Virus record (IMG/VR): IMGVR_UViG_3300021405_000043
Span: 1-31,166 of that record
Source of the DNA: a virus
Direction: 5' to 3' (one strand)
Length of the DNA: 31,166 nt
Shown: positions 14,145 through 23,133 of the stretch, one piece after another
Position numbering within the stretch: the stretch's first letter is position 1
How the letters are laid out: each line of letters opens with the position of its first letter
Notes under the pieces: model-generated
Databases searched by the model: none
What the model was told of the DNA's origin: nothing
What the model saw: the letters and a program-made list of their open reading frames with translations, nothing else
Made by a program: the position numbers and the translations under genes

Positions 14145-15728
14145 TTAGTTGACCTTGTTAGCCAGGCCTGTTAGTACTGCAATACCAAACGGAATGTAGC
14201 ATTGCAGTGTCTCGAAGCAATACGTACCAAGCTCATGCTGCAACTTACGATACGGCCATTTGATGCTGAAGTGATCTTCCAAAGACATTACCTGGAAGAC
14301 ACCTGGAATCGAGTTGCCGGCCGCAGGGTACGGATTGTTCTGGAGGTGGAAGAATACCGTCCCATCAGGCATCCATGGGTGAGTGAGTACCGGGAGCACT
14401 TTCGGCGCACCAGCATTCGAGTACTTCGAGCGGTATTCGACAAGTTTCGTACCGCCTTTCAACGACCCATCTGCATCTCTGTCGAAGATGATGCGCTGGG
14501 CAGCTGACGCTCCAGAACCATTCGAGATAATTGCTCTGGAGCAGGCGTTGATGAGAGCACCGCCGACATATATCTTGTCGAAGGTAATCTTGTAGTTCAA
14601 CCATGCCCAATCAAGCACGGCTTCAAATTCTGCAATCGTACCGTCACCATTGGAGGTAAACCCACCGCCGGCGAAGTCCTTCCAATACGACGGCATATTC
14701 GGGTTTGAAGACCAGTTGAAACCCCAGGTCATCATGCCGTCGAAGTCGAGAGTATTGTAGGAGTTATCAGTCGTGAGTCCGGCTGACGTTGTCGGGTCAA
14801 CAGCACTTGCTACCTGGTTGGTTGTAACCGGCAGATTCGAGATGAGTGCTCCTGGGTAAGAAGTAGTGCCCCAGAAGTAAGCACCAGCCGCTGTAGCACC
14901 TGTGCTATTGACGTACCAGGCGTAAGCAACTGCACCTGGAACAGCAGCAGGTAGTGTAACTTGAACAGTCCCATCTGCGGCTGTCGTTGTTGCAGCAGCA
15001 GAACCAGCTGAAATCTGACCAGTACCACCGTTGATGCGGTCCTGAGACCCATCAGCGTTTGTTCTGATGTAAGGAAGCTTCACACCGGTGCTAGTGGCCA
15101 TGTACCCGCCCCAGGCAGTCAGTGCAACACAGAATACAACAACATCACCCGCTGGGATACCAGTTCCAATCCCGTTGCTACCTGCCTCAGTCGGGACTGC
15201 TACTGCTACCGGAGTAGGAGTGGTGCCCAACGCGAATCCGTATGTCCCACCTGCACTGGCTGGGCCGGAATTCCCGAAGAGGATCATCCGCTCCTCACCG
15301 TTCAGCAAGGCATTCAATTGGCCAAGCTGGGCGATGGCGATGTTGTCATCAAATCCAAGACCAGTCTGCTGGGCCTGGAAGCTTACTTCTACGTCTTTGC
15401 CGAGGAACTTGTATGGAGCGTAGAAGTCTTTCTGGGAGAAGTTCATGAAGGCATTCCTGTTGCCTTCTGAAACGCCGGGATAGCCGCCGGTATCAATTGC
15501 TACTACGGCCTTCCAGTTGACTCCGAGACCGCCGACCTTCATTCCGTTGAACATCGGGTTCCGCCTTGGAATCGACGCCAACAGTGGATAGAAGACAGGG
15601 TAGATGTTCTTCGCCTGCGGCTCCAGGAAGTAGAAGTTCAAACCGGTACCCATGTTGATACCGGTCGTGGTGTTGATGTCTTTTCTCAACTCGCTGATGA
15701 GTTGTAGTACACTTGCGTCGAGGTTCAT
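14145..15728 (-). CDS. Major capsid protein (HK97-type fold, probable)
   Basis: The 527-aa product follows the protease and scaffold genes and is followed by terminators, as expected for the most abundant head protein. Features seen in HK97-type capsid proteins of this length: an N-terminal helix-rich arm (ASVLQLISELRKDI), the segment LEPQAKNIYPVFYPLLASIP, a spine-helix-type stretch with NALLNGEERMILFGN (about residues 138-152), and a C-terminal region IYVGGALINACSRAI...FHLQNNPYP. Residues about 165-310 form a Thr/Ala/Gly-rich insertion (VAYAWYVNSTGATAAG) that looks like an Ig/FN3-type surface domain. The start has AAGGAG 9 bases upstream of ATG 15728. The fold assignment is inferred; identity as capsid is likely from order and composition. 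Confidence 0.85.
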   Translation of the reverse strand: MNLDASVLQLISELRKDINTTTGINMGTGLNFYFLEPQAKNIYPVFYPLLASIPRRNPMFNGMKVGGLGVNWKAVVAIDTGGYPGVSEGNRNAFMNFSQKDFYAPYKFLGKDVEVSFQAQQTGLGFDDNIAIAQLGQLNALLNGEERMILFGNSGPASAGGTYGFALGTTPTPVAVAVPTEAGSNGIGTGIPAGDVVVFCVALTAWGGYMATSTGVKLPYIRTNADGSQDRINGGTGQISAGSAAATTTAADGTVQVTLPAAVPGAVAYAWYVNSTGATAAGAYFWGTTSYPGALISNLPVTTNQVASAVDPTTSAGLTTDNSYNTLDFDGMMTWGFNWSSNPNMPSYWKDFAGGGFTSNGDGTIAEFEAVLDWAWLNYKITFDKIYVGGALINACSRAIISNGSGASAAQRIIFDRDADGSLKGGTKLVEYRSKYSNAGAPKVLPVLTHPWMPDGTVFFHLQNNPYPAAGNSIPGVFQVMSLEDHFSIKWPYRKLQHELGTYCFETLQCYIPFGIAVLTGLANKVN

Positions 15729-15769
15729 GGCAGTTCTCCTTGCTGAAGGTCCTAATTCAACAAAATTCA

Positions 15770-15816
15770 GTCCTGCTAAAGCTACGCCAGCCTGATGCTA
15801 ACGTCTTCAGCAGGAC
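15770..15816 (-). ncRNA. Long stem-loop in the leader of the capsid gene
   Basis: GTCCTGCT (15816-15809) pairs with AGCAGGAC (15777-15770) on the minus strand. Inside, CGTTAGC pairs with GCTGGCG with two G-U pairs around an ATCAG loop. The hairpin lies between the scaffold stop (15838) and the capsid ribosome site. It is followed by TGAATTTTG, too poor a U-tract for a confident terminator, so mRNA processing or stabilisation is the favoured reading. Confidence 0.5.
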
Positions 15817-15837
15817 CCGGATGTTTGCAGTTGGTTC

Positions 15838-16611
15838 TTAGTGAATCTTGGACAGAGGTTCCACCAAGGTTGTAGGAACGTCAGTCGGCCTCGCTCCTTT
15901 CATCAACCTTAGAATGGCATCAGTATCGCCGTTCGCGGCTTTACGAACGACGTCTTCACGCTCAGAGTCTGTCATGGGCGCATCTTGTACAATAGCTCCA
16001 CCCTTAGTCAATGGAGTTTCTCCACGAACTACTGGTGCAATGCTTCCCCGGTCACCGATTCCAGCAGCAGGTGCAGCCCTTTCGACCTTCATGGCAGCAC
16101 ACTTGCACTCACCCTTCTTCAGATGGCAATTTGGGCAGAGATCATCAGCATCATGACCCTTTCCGAATAGCGCGGTGAGAACTTCACTTACTGTGTCGTT
16201 TACTGTTTGTTCCCGCTCGGCTTTGATCATCGCCGCCACTTCATCCTTAGTCAGTGTTCCAGCAGGCGCAGCCTTCTCTCCAGGAGCAGGAGGAGGGTCT
16301 GAACGCGGAGCAGCACCATGATCCCACGGCCCTTTGGGTTCGAAGTCCTGAAGGTTCTTCGTTCCTTCCTTCTCGATGTCGACTGAGCCAGGTTCCCCGT
16401 TTCCACCAACACTATACGGAAAGCCTTCGACGCCTAGGGCCTTAGCCAGACCGCCATACGCCTTACTCATGTCATCGTGATGCGCCTTGTGGAGGCGTGC
16501 CATGGTTGTGTTGAAGCTCTCTGTTGCTGCAGCCATCCTGCCCAGACTCTTGCTAATACTCTCCTGCGCAGCCTTCTCCAGCAAGGGTGTATTGTTGGTT
16601 GTTTCCGCCAT
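15838..16611 (-). CDS. Scaffold-like head protein with zinc knuckle
   Basis: The 257-aa product sits between protease and major capsid genes, the usual place for scaffolding. The N-terminal 60 residues are helical and Ala-rich (SISKSLGRMAAATESFNTTM). A Pro-rich linker is followed by TLTKDEVAAMIKAEREQTVN, a helix that ends in a zinc knuckle CPNCHLKKGECKC (about residues 159-171). The C-terminal part is helical (MTDSEREDVVRKAANGDTDA). The charge pattern and order (helix, linker, helix) suit a scaffold, but the Cys knuckle is unusual for one. Start ATG 16611 has AAAGGTAG nearby. Confidence 0.62.
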   Translation of the reverse strand: MAETTNNTPLLEKAAQESISKSLGRMAAATESFNTTMARLHKAHHDDMSKAYGGLAKALGVEGFPYSVGGNGEPGSVDIEKEGTKNLQDFEPKGPWDHGAAPRSDPPPAPGEKAAPAGTLTKDEVAAMIKAEREQTVNDTVSEVLTALFGKGHDADDLCPNCHLKKGECKCAAMKVERAAPAAGIGDRGSIAPVVRGETPLTKGGAIVQDAPMTDSEREDVVRKAANGDTDAILRLMKGARPTDVPTTLVEPLSKIH

Positions 16612-16672
16612 AACATACTACCTTTCCTCGCCGTAAAAGGCGAATATGATTTTACTTCCTACAACTATCTAA

Positions 16673-19480
16673 CTACTGCCCTGCAGTTTTGAATTTTCCA
16701 GGGCCAGACTTTCGAGCAGCTTCAGAGTATGCTTTGTCTGCTTGTTCAGCACGTTCTGAAGCTTCTTCTGCATGCCCTTTCAGGCCCTCTCCACCGCCCT
16801 CCGCAGCCGCAGCGTTGAACGTTCGAGCTTGACTATGCATGTTGGCAGCATGTTCAGCTGCCTTAGCAGACGCTAGATGGTTGAGTGCTGCCTCTGGAGA
16901 AGTACCAGGTCCAATTGCGTCAAGATGTTCCTGCCTAGCGTTCATGTATGAAGCATGGCTATCAGAATGGTGTTGCGTCATACGCGCATGATCAACAGGA
17001 ATCTCAACCCCTCCACCCTTACGTCTACCTGAACCAGGACCACCCTTCTCCAAATCTTCACCAATAAACGCCCTAACAAGATGAATTCCGTCTCCAATAT
17101 CAATGAAGTCTTTCATGAACGCAGCTTCTTCTTCTTCAGTTAGGCTCGCCTTCAAGATTCCTGAATCTGCTAGACAGTAGAGTGGCCCACAAGGCACTCC
17201 ACATGGTACTCCGAGGTCATCCGGCGGTTTGCTCTCATTCGCACCTTCCACAAGCTCCCGGGTCTCTTCTTGTACCATGGTTACAAGCGTTCCAGCCAAA
17301 GTTGTAAGTTGAGCTCGGAGTTCGTTTGGAAGAGGTGAGTCATCACCTTCCCTAACCTGTTCGTTGTATACACCCCACTGTAGCCAAGCGAGTTGAGAAA
17401 GGATCCTAGCTAACTGCTGGACTGTATCCATCCCTTTCTCCATCTTGGCGTCAGCCATCGCCTTTTCCACAATATCTTCGATAGCTTTCATCACCTTCTC
17501 AGCAGAGGGAGGGCCATCCTTGTCAATCTTACTCTTCCAAGCTGATACAATCCTCGACTTGATTGATGAGACCTGATCACCTGTGTACTTAGCGGCGTTT
17601 CCTGCCTGGTGAATGTAGTTCCAAGCAGCGCGTATACGAGTTTCGTTGTTGACTGGGTAGCGTTTCTTCTTATCTTCTTGGTAGCCGGGATCAGCGTATG
17701 TTACATCACCGTAAGGTTTCGTGGCCGCATCTTTCATCAACGCCTTAGCTGCTAGACTTATCTCCCTTTCAGCTTCCTTTGAAAGATTACCTTCGCTATC
17801 AACTCTAGCTAGAACCATCTCAGTTAGGACGTCGTAGGTCGGCTCAAGATCAGGAACGCCTTCTGGGAAGGTCTTTTCTACTGATTTGGAGATAATCCCA
17901 TCGAGAAAGCTTGCAGCAACCTTACCAATTCTCTCCTTGATGTTTGCTGCTCGACTTCTGTGGTCGGAAGCCTTACTACTATGTTCTGAAGATGCTGCAA
18001 CATGCCTATGATACTGGTTTTCATCACCCACTGCCCGATTCGCTGCTGCAGCCGCATCATGGGCCTTTGCTGCTGATTCATGCGCTCTAGCTGCTTTCTG
18101 ATCTGATTTGAAATCTTCAGCACTAGCTGAATCAGCAATCTTCGACTCGTTTATCGCGTGATCAGTCTTTCCATACGCAACTGTTGTAGCTGAAGCTGCG
18201 CCTTCTTTACTCCACTGATTGACACCAGTAGGATTCAACTTTGTAATCTCACTCTCAACTGCTTTACTTGTTGGATAGTTAGCTCGGTCTGTTGCCTCTT
18301 CAGCAGTGACTGAAGCTCGATGGGCAGCAGATGATAAACCTCCATCATTTGCTGCATTCCTATGTGCAGTAGCTGCATCCGCGTTTGCAGTTAGTGCTTC
18401 AGTATGCCTATGCATATCCCAGGGAGGAGCGCCTCGCTCTTCATAATCTCTCTTCGCTCGAACAGCTCGATCTTCATGGTAGTTGGCTTGAACCTCGTGT
18501 AGATCAGCGGCTTCCAGGTGGTCTTCCTTCGTTGTAGCTGTCTTCGCTCCTTCGATACCGCGATGGCCTCTAACACCAGAGCCGGGTCCACCCTTATCTA
18601 GAACGTTTTCAGCTACCTTGTTTGTATCAGTCTTCTTTCCGGCCGATGTGTACTCCAGATTAGGAATCGGCTTGGTTGCATCTTCATCTGAGACAGAAGA
18701 CGGCCATCTTAGCGCGTCACTAGCATTCCTAGCATCAGCTGAGTACCACCCAGCATGTCGATGACCATCCCGGAGTGCAGATGCAGCAGCACGATGTTTA
18801 CCAGCAGCCTCTGTATGCTTTACTGATAGTGGATCAGCAGTATCAGCTACAGCAGCTGCCTGAGTTAGATGATACTGTTCAGCAGCGTCATGTTCTACCG
18901 CACTAGCAGCACCGATCGCTGCTTGGCTACCAGTAAGTTCCTGCTGATCAGGAGGCGTGATCTGAGTTTCTGCTTCCTGCTCAGATCCTACAAACTTCCT
19001 CAACTCAGTGCTACCATCAGCCTTGACGTAGGTAAAGTGTGCTGAAGGATTGCAAGGATTATCGACTAGACTAACTTCAGTCGGCTTGGCTGTGTACCGC
19101 TTGAACTGTCCTTCTCTCTTAGGATTCCCAACATAGGCCCCACCATGGCTGAATCCTGTGTAAACACCTTTCTCACACTTCTCCCAGGCCAGGGGATCGA
19201 CGATTTCAGCAACACCTGTGATCGCCTTGTTGGCATCGTCGTAGGTGATGTCCTTGAATTTTCCAACAGCCTTCATCTGATGCATCTCTCGAACGTTTCC
19301 CATCGAGGCGCCATTAGTAGCTTTGTGAAATTCTCCAGACCAAACTTTGTAGTGAGGAACGGACGAGGCGTAGTCACAGATCTCTCCAACTTTATCTGGC
19401 GTCTCATCTGTTAGGATGCCTTCAACGGTGTGATTCATTCCGTTGACCTTTGTGAACTGGACGAATTTGACGAAGTTCAT
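16673..19480 (-). CDS. Prohead protease fused to long Ala/His-rich scaffold-like region
   Basis: Start ATG 19480 was chosen: GAGG lies 8 bases upstream and it leaves a 10-base gap behind the fibre gene, while the 19555 frame overlaps that gene by 65 bases. The 935-aa product begins with a phage prohead protease domain (about residues 1-155, XkdF/S78-like). The His is in NVREMHQMKAVG (about 67), the Ser in GVYTGFSHGGAYV (about 111), and a conserved end PTEVSLVDNPCNP follows. Residues 190-520 and 840-915 are Ala-rich helices with repeated A..H..A spacing. A domain at about 589-655 (YGDVTYADPGY, then RIRAAWNYIHQ, AAKYTGDQVSSIKSRI) matches DUF6582. KGGPGSG occurs at about 296 and 812. The protease is expected to self-cleave and process capsid proteins; the rest resembles scaffold or internal head protein. 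It is far longer than the usual prohead protease. Confidence 0.82.
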   Translation of the reverse strand: MNFVKFVQFTKVNGMNHTVEGILTDETPDKVGEICDYASSVPHYKVWSGEFHKATNGASMGNVREMHQMKAVGKFKDITYDDANKAITGVAEIVDPLAWEKCEKGVYTGFSHGGAYVGNPKREGQFKRYTAKPTEVSLVDNPCNPSAHFTYVKADGSTELRKFVGSEQEAETQITPPDQQELTGSQAAIGAASAVEHDAAEQYHLTQAAAVADTADPLSVKHTEAAGKHRAAASALRDGHRHAGWYSADARNASDALRWPSSVSDEDATKPIPNLEYTSAGKKTDTNKVAENVLDKGGPGSGVRGHRGIEGAKTATTKEDHLEAADLHEVQANYHEDRAVRAKRDYEERGAPPWDMHRHTEALTANADAATAHRNAANDGGLSSAAHRASVTAEEATDRANYPTSKAVESEITKLNPTGVNQWSKEGAASATTVAYGKTDHAINESKIADSASAEDFKSDQKAARAHESAAKAHDAAAAANRAVGDENQYHRHVAASSEHSSKASDHRSRAANIKERIGKVAASFLDGIISKSVEKTFPEGVPDLEPTYDVLTEMVLARVDSEGNLSKEAEREISLAAKALMKDAATKPYGDVTYADPGYQEDKKKRYPVNNETRIRAAWNYIHQAGNAAKYTGDQVSSIKSRIVSAWKSKIDKDGPPSAEKVMKAIEDIVEKAMADAKMEKGMDTVQQLARILSQLAWLQWGVYNEQVREGDDSPLPNELRAQLTTLAGTLVTMVQEETRELVEGANESKPPDDLGVPCGVPCGPLYCLADSGILKASLTEEEEAAFMKDFIDIGDGIHLVRAFIGEDLEKGGPGSGRRKGGGVEIPVDHARMTQHHSDSHASYMNARQEHLDAIGPGTSPEAALNHLASAKAAEHAANMHSQARTFNAAAAEGGGEGLKGHAEEASERAEQADKAYSEAARKSGPGKFKTAGQ

Positions 19481-19490
19481 ACCGTTATCC

Positions 19491-20219
19491 TCACTTACGT
19501 CTACGTATAAGTGTACTTCCGAATGTTCCTGGCGGAGGTGGATCGGAGAGTGCAAAAGCAGTATAAGCTGCTACGACTTTGGCATACATGATTGCACAAA
19601 AAGCGAGAGAAGTAGGTGGAGTTACCCACGCAGGTGTTGGTGCAAGATTGAACGACATCCTATCACCTGCCTTGATCGTTCCTGAAACAATTGTGGATAG
19701 GTCGAAGGTATAGATGTTTCCTTGAGGACTACCGCTCCATACCATTGGCTCGTTGAATAACTGTATCCATCCATCTGTCGGGTTGTTACGATTCAAAGAC
19801 ATACTTATCGTCTCACCCGAAGCTACCTGGGTGGCAACTGTATTGATGTACGCTGCGTAGAGAAAGAGCGGTTGGCATTCAACTGGGCATACCTGCATAG
19901 TGTTATCAAAGAAGTTAGGGGCTGCTGGATCTTGGTGGATGGTAATGGGCCAAGCACCAATAGTGTAATTCATACTATTGATCCAAGATACAGGTACCGT
20001 CTGCCATCTAAACGTAATCAAGCCGGGCAGTGGGATGCTAGTAGGATCAATAGACGTTCCCCAAGCTGCACCTGTTGAAACAGCAAGTCCTGGCGCTGGG
20101 TAGATTGTCGGTCCAGCTGGTCCCTGAGGGCCTGTTGCACCAGCTGGTCCCTGCGGACCTTGTGGTCCAGCTGGGCCAACACTCCCACTTCCGCCACCAC
20201 CTATCGAGAAGAATGCCAT
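19491..20219 (-). CDS. Collagen-like fibre protein 2
   Basis: The 242-aa product starts [11 protein letters not shown], then has about eight collagen-type Gly-X-Y triplets ([20 protein letters not shown], residues 15-38). Next comes the linker IYPAPGLAVSTGAAWG (39-54), which is shared with other fibres of this window. The C-terminal half is a β-rich head ending in a segment [25 protein letters not shown]. Start and ends are near-identical to the next gene upstream (20229-20930), so the pair arose by duplication. A trimeric fibre is expected. The location between portal and protease genes favours a head or neck fibre, rather than the tail, but this is inference. Confidence 0.75.
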   Translation of the reverse strand: MAFFSIGGGGSGSVGPAGPQGPQGPAGATGPQGPAGPTIYPAPGLAVSTGAAWGTSIDPTSIPLPGLITFRWQTVPVSWINSMNYTIGAWPITIHQDPAAPNFFDNTMQVCPVECQPLFLYAAYINTVATQVASGETISMSLNRNNPTDGWIQLFNEPMVWSGSPQGNIYTFDLSTIVSGTIKAGDRMSFNLAPTPAWVTPPTSLAFCAIMYAKVVAAYTAFALSDPPPPGTFGSTLIRRRK

Positions 20220-20228
20220 CGTTTTTTC

Positions 20229-20930
20229 CTATGTTACTGTCGGAGTTAGAATCAAGGAACAACCTACAGCTAAAGAAGTTGGAGGTGTTACCCATGCTGG
20301 GTTGAAGATGTTGATTCGGATTCTATCACCAGCAGTTAGACCTGGATTACTGAAAGTTGTAACTAACTCGGTTCTACTTGCAAGATTTACTGGGACTGAC
20401 GTTGATAAAATGCCATGACCTGTTGTGAAATTCCAAGGATTGTAGATTATAGGTTCAGCAGAAGGTAAGCTAGCAGGATTTGTATTTTCGTAGTGAACAA
20501 GAAATCCTGCTACAACACAATTGAAGGGAATAGCTAAGTCAGTTGCTGGACTTGGTGGGCCAGTATCAGGAAATCTAACTAAAAAGTAACCATTCGGAGA
20601 AATACCGTAGGAGTAAGTAGCAGAAGCTACATAACTAGTCGCAGCCTCGAAGTAAGAGAGAACTGATGTTGTGCTACTAGTATCAATTCCCTCTACGAGC
20701 GATGCAAGCCATGCTGATCCACTAGATACAGCTATCCCAGCTGGCGGGTAAATTGTTGGTCCTGCTGGGCCAGTTGCACCAGCTGGTCCTTGCGTTCCAG
20801 TTAGTCCAATTGGACCTTGAGGACCTGTTGCTCCAGTGGGACCTGTTGCTCCAGTGGGACCAGCTGGTCCCTGAGGTCCTGGTGGTCCTGGTGTACCGGA
20901 CCCTCCTCCGCCAATTGAAAAGAATGTCAT
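20229..20930 (-). CDS. Collagen-like fibre protein 1
   Basis: The 233-aa product opens [11 protein letters not shown] and has some fifteen Gly-X-Y triplets (residues 13-59, rich in GPxG, GATGPTG), then [15 protein letters not shown] (60-74). The C-terminal part ends in [21 protein letters not shown], matching its paralogue downstream. AGGAAACTAAC lies before ATG 20930, within the end of the previous gene. The collagen run is nearly twice as long as in the paralogue, so the repeat number has changed since the duplication. Confidence 0.75.
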   Translation of the reverse strand: MTFFSIGGGGSGTPGPPGPQGPAGPTGATGPTGATGPQGPIGLTGTQGPAGATGPAGPTIYPPAGIAVSSGSAWLASLVEGIDTSSTTSVLSYFEAATSYVASATYSYGISPNGYFLVRFPDTGPPSPATDLAIPFNCVVAGFLVHYENTNPASLPSAEPIIYNPWNFTTGHGILSTSVPVNLASRTELVTTFSNPGLTAGDRIRINIFNPAWVTPPTSLAVGCSLILTPTVT

Positions 20931-20931
20931 G

Positions 20932-21219
20932 TTAGTTTCCTAAACTAGACGATGTACGTACCGTTATAGTAGCAGCGTCGTCTGAGATGATGGAAAACGC
21001 TGAACCAACAGGAACACCGTTGTCACCTACGCCCATGGGCAACATCACACACTGTGGCGAACCTACTGCCGCTACGCCTCCATCATTACGAAAGTAAGCT
21101 GTTCCAGGCCCAAAGTTGATAAGTTGTAGAGTGTTTCCTGACCCGCCAACCAATGTTGTAGGATCATTCGCTGCTAACTCCACTGTGTTGCATCTACCCA
21201 GTGTGAATGTAGTTGCCAT
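20932..21219 (-). CDS. Small β-rich protein, 95 aa, possible head decoration
   Basis: The product ([20 protein letters not shown] at the start, [20 protein letters not shown] in the middle) has a regular strand pattern with Gly/Pro turns and ends [11 protein letters not shown]. It lies between the MuF-like gene and the fibre pair, the region where small head decoration or fibre-anchor proteins occur. No specific family is recognised; function is inferred from place and size. Confidence 0.6.
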   Translation of the reverse strand: MATTFTLGRCNTVELAANDPTTLVGGSGNTLQLINFGPGTAYFRNDGGVAAVGSPQCVMLPMGVGDNGVPVGSAFSIISDDAATITVRTSSSLGN

Positions 21220-21234
21220 CTTGGACCTCTCTAA

Positions 21235-23133
21235 CTATGTAGATTTCAATAACGCTACCGGGTAGTCAGCTTTTGTAGAAGTAAATCCAGAAGCTGATAG
21301 AGAACACCGGCAATTTGGATGTGTATCTGAAACGGGATGGGGAGCACTGTCTATCGGATAGGGTGATCCTTCAGCTAAGTCGATACATAGTTGGCAAACA
21401 TGACCAACACTGCTATTCAAGAAACTCACTTCACTAACAAGACCACTTTCAACCCACGAGAGCCAGTTTGCTTGTGTAGCTGCATTCTTGATTTCTGTCC
21501 GCGCAATCATCTCAGCACGATCAGGAGAGAAGGATCCAGCCTCTTCAATCAAACTTGCAAGCGCATCTACACCTGTTGGTTCCAAGAACGCTTGAGTAAC
21601 GAGTTGGTTGATCTGGGTCCTTGTCGTCTCAGCAATCGACCACTTGGCTTCAGGGTTAGCGATCAGATCCCCACCATCCCACTTCATACCAACCATCTCA
21701 GCTGCTCGATTACGTGCCCAATCACCAGCTAGTTGGTTCACCCTGTTAGTCAAACCCATGTCAACAACATTCAGATCTACTAGTCCCTTAGCAGCACCAG
21801 CTAAAGCAGTGGTTAGTAACGCGTCTTCTATCTCGGGTGGAAGTTTCCCGAACTCCTCTTCCATGATCTCTTCAAGACGTCTTCTTATATCATCTTGATC
21901 CGCCTTGGCAAGAGCCTCACCAACAACAGACTTGTCCACACCAAAGTAGATGTAGTCAGATCCCATATCACGACGTGTCTGCATTGGGAGGGTCAGGTCC
22001 CAGATGTCGTTATCGTACATCTGTTTCGCCTTGTCATACTCATCACGATGTATGGCAAGAATATCACCTTCAAATTCGTCAACAGGATCAAGCCTACGCC
22101 CCATCTTGCCTTGAAGAATAACATCTTGTTCAAAACGCGACGGTACAGCTTTGGCTGCTGCGGCGATTGTCAGTGGAATAGGATTCCCTCTAGTCGCTAG
22201 AACCTTCTCCTTGAATTCAGCCATCGGTAGCACTTCAATATGTCTGAAGAACTTGGCATCACTGTAGTTTGCTAGGAAAGCAGATAGTGCCTCTTCAACA
22301 CTATCAAATCCAAGCATACACTTATCTTCATCATAAGCTGCGCCTGAATTGTCGTTTGTGTGCACGACGTAAGCATACTTTGCATTCGGGTTTGGGCCGA
22401 TGAAGCAATCAACATGATCACCATCAACACCCTCAGTCATCCGAATGTACCCGTAAGGATGTTGCATCGTAACTGACCAGGTAGTACCATCGGAGTGAGT
22501 ACCTGAACGAGTTGATCCTTTGTCGTTCTCGATACTGATGTTGAGACCTTGGAAGGTGGTGCGGCCTTCTAGCTTCCGATTCTTGACTAGTTTGTGTACA
22601 AGTTCACAATCGCCGCCTTCACAAGCTACACACTTCTTTACATGATTACGAACTTCATCACTCAAACGAGTAGATAGTCGGTTGAACAACCTCCTGACCA
22701 CAGTTTGGATCTTCTTCTTAGAATCAGCATGAACGCCTTGAGACAAGTCAGGATTGATAACAATCCCGGCTTTCACCATCTTTCCAACTGGGCTAAGGAA
22801 AGTTTCATGATAGAGACCAATGAAATGACCGTTTTCATCTACAAGTCGCTGGATAGGAAGGTCGTTGGTTCCATCAGGTCCAGAAGTTACAACTCCAATA
22901 CCGCCAGCACCAGCACCTTCAAACTGTTCGTCAATCAGAACCCTATCACCTGGCTTGAACTTCTTCTTACGATCACTACTACCATCACCACGTTGTTCCC
23001 AAGGATGCTCCTTCCCAGGATTCAGAAGTAGGGAGGTGTGGTAGATCTTCTTGGCACTGCTCCTTAGAACACAGACTAGCGGCTCACTAAGCTTCATCGG
23101 GTGAGTAGCTAGAATCTTTTCTAGGCTGTTCAC
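21235..23133 (-). CDS. MuF-like head morphogenesis protein with embedded pyrophosphatase-like (InPase) domain
   Basis: The 632-aa product starts with GTG in a GTGA overlap with the portal stop. Domains in order: an SH3-like strand region (KKFKPGDRVLI..GGIGVVTSG, about 58-85); a Cys-rich patch (CVACEGGDC, about 168-176); an InPase-like domain (about 193-315) with EGVDGDHVDCFIGPNP (234-249) and KCMLGFDSVEEALSAFLANY (271-290); then helices and a MuF / SPP1 gp7-like C-terminus (about 500-615) with AEMIARTEIKNAATQAN, CxxC at 580-583, and HPNCRCSL (605-612). MuF-type proteins are minor head proteins bound to the portal, some being injected with DNA. The InPase domain is known in phage 'polyvalent' proteins. 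Whether it acts on pyrophosphate is unknown. Identity of both domains is high-confidence. Confidence 0.85.
   Translation of the reverse strand: MNSLEKILATHPMKLSEPLVCVLRSSAKKIYHTSLLLNPGKEHPWEQRGDGSSDRKKKFKPGDRVLIDEQFEGAGAGGIGVVTSGPDGTNDLPIQRLVDENGHFIGLYHETFLSPVGKMVKAGIVINPDLSQGVHADSKKKIQTVVRRLFNRLSTRLSDEVRNHVKKCVACEGGDCELVHKLVKNRKLEGRTTFQGLNISIENDKGSTRSGTHSDGTTWSVTMQHPYGYIRMTEGVDGDHVDCFIGPNPNAKYAYVVHTNDNSGAAYDEDKCMLGFDSVEEALSAFLANYSDAKFFRHIEVLPMAEFKEKVLATRGNPIPLTIAAAAKAVPSRFEQDVILQGKMGRRLDPVDEFEGDILAIHRDEYDKAKQMYDNDIWDLTLPMQTRRDMGSDYIYFGVDKSVVGEALAKADQDDIRRRLEEIMEEEFGKLPPEIEDALLTTALAGAAKGLVDLNVVDMGLTNRVNQLAGDWARNRAAEMVGMKWDGGDLIANPEAKWSIAETTRTQINQLVTQAFLEPTGVDALASLIEEAGSFSPDRAEMIARTEIKNAATQANWLSWVESGLVSEVSFLNSSVGHVCQLCIDLAEGSPYPIDSAPHPVSDTHPNCRCSLSASGFTSTKADYPVALLKST

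Noticed and set aside
19481-19555. Longer start for the protease gene at 19555
   Set aside because: It would overlap the fibre gene by 65 bases without a ribosome site; ATG 19480 has GAGG at good spacing.
20754-20894. Short tandem repeats that could suggest a CRISPR array
   Set aside because: They are in-frame Gly-X-Y collagen codons without regular spacers.
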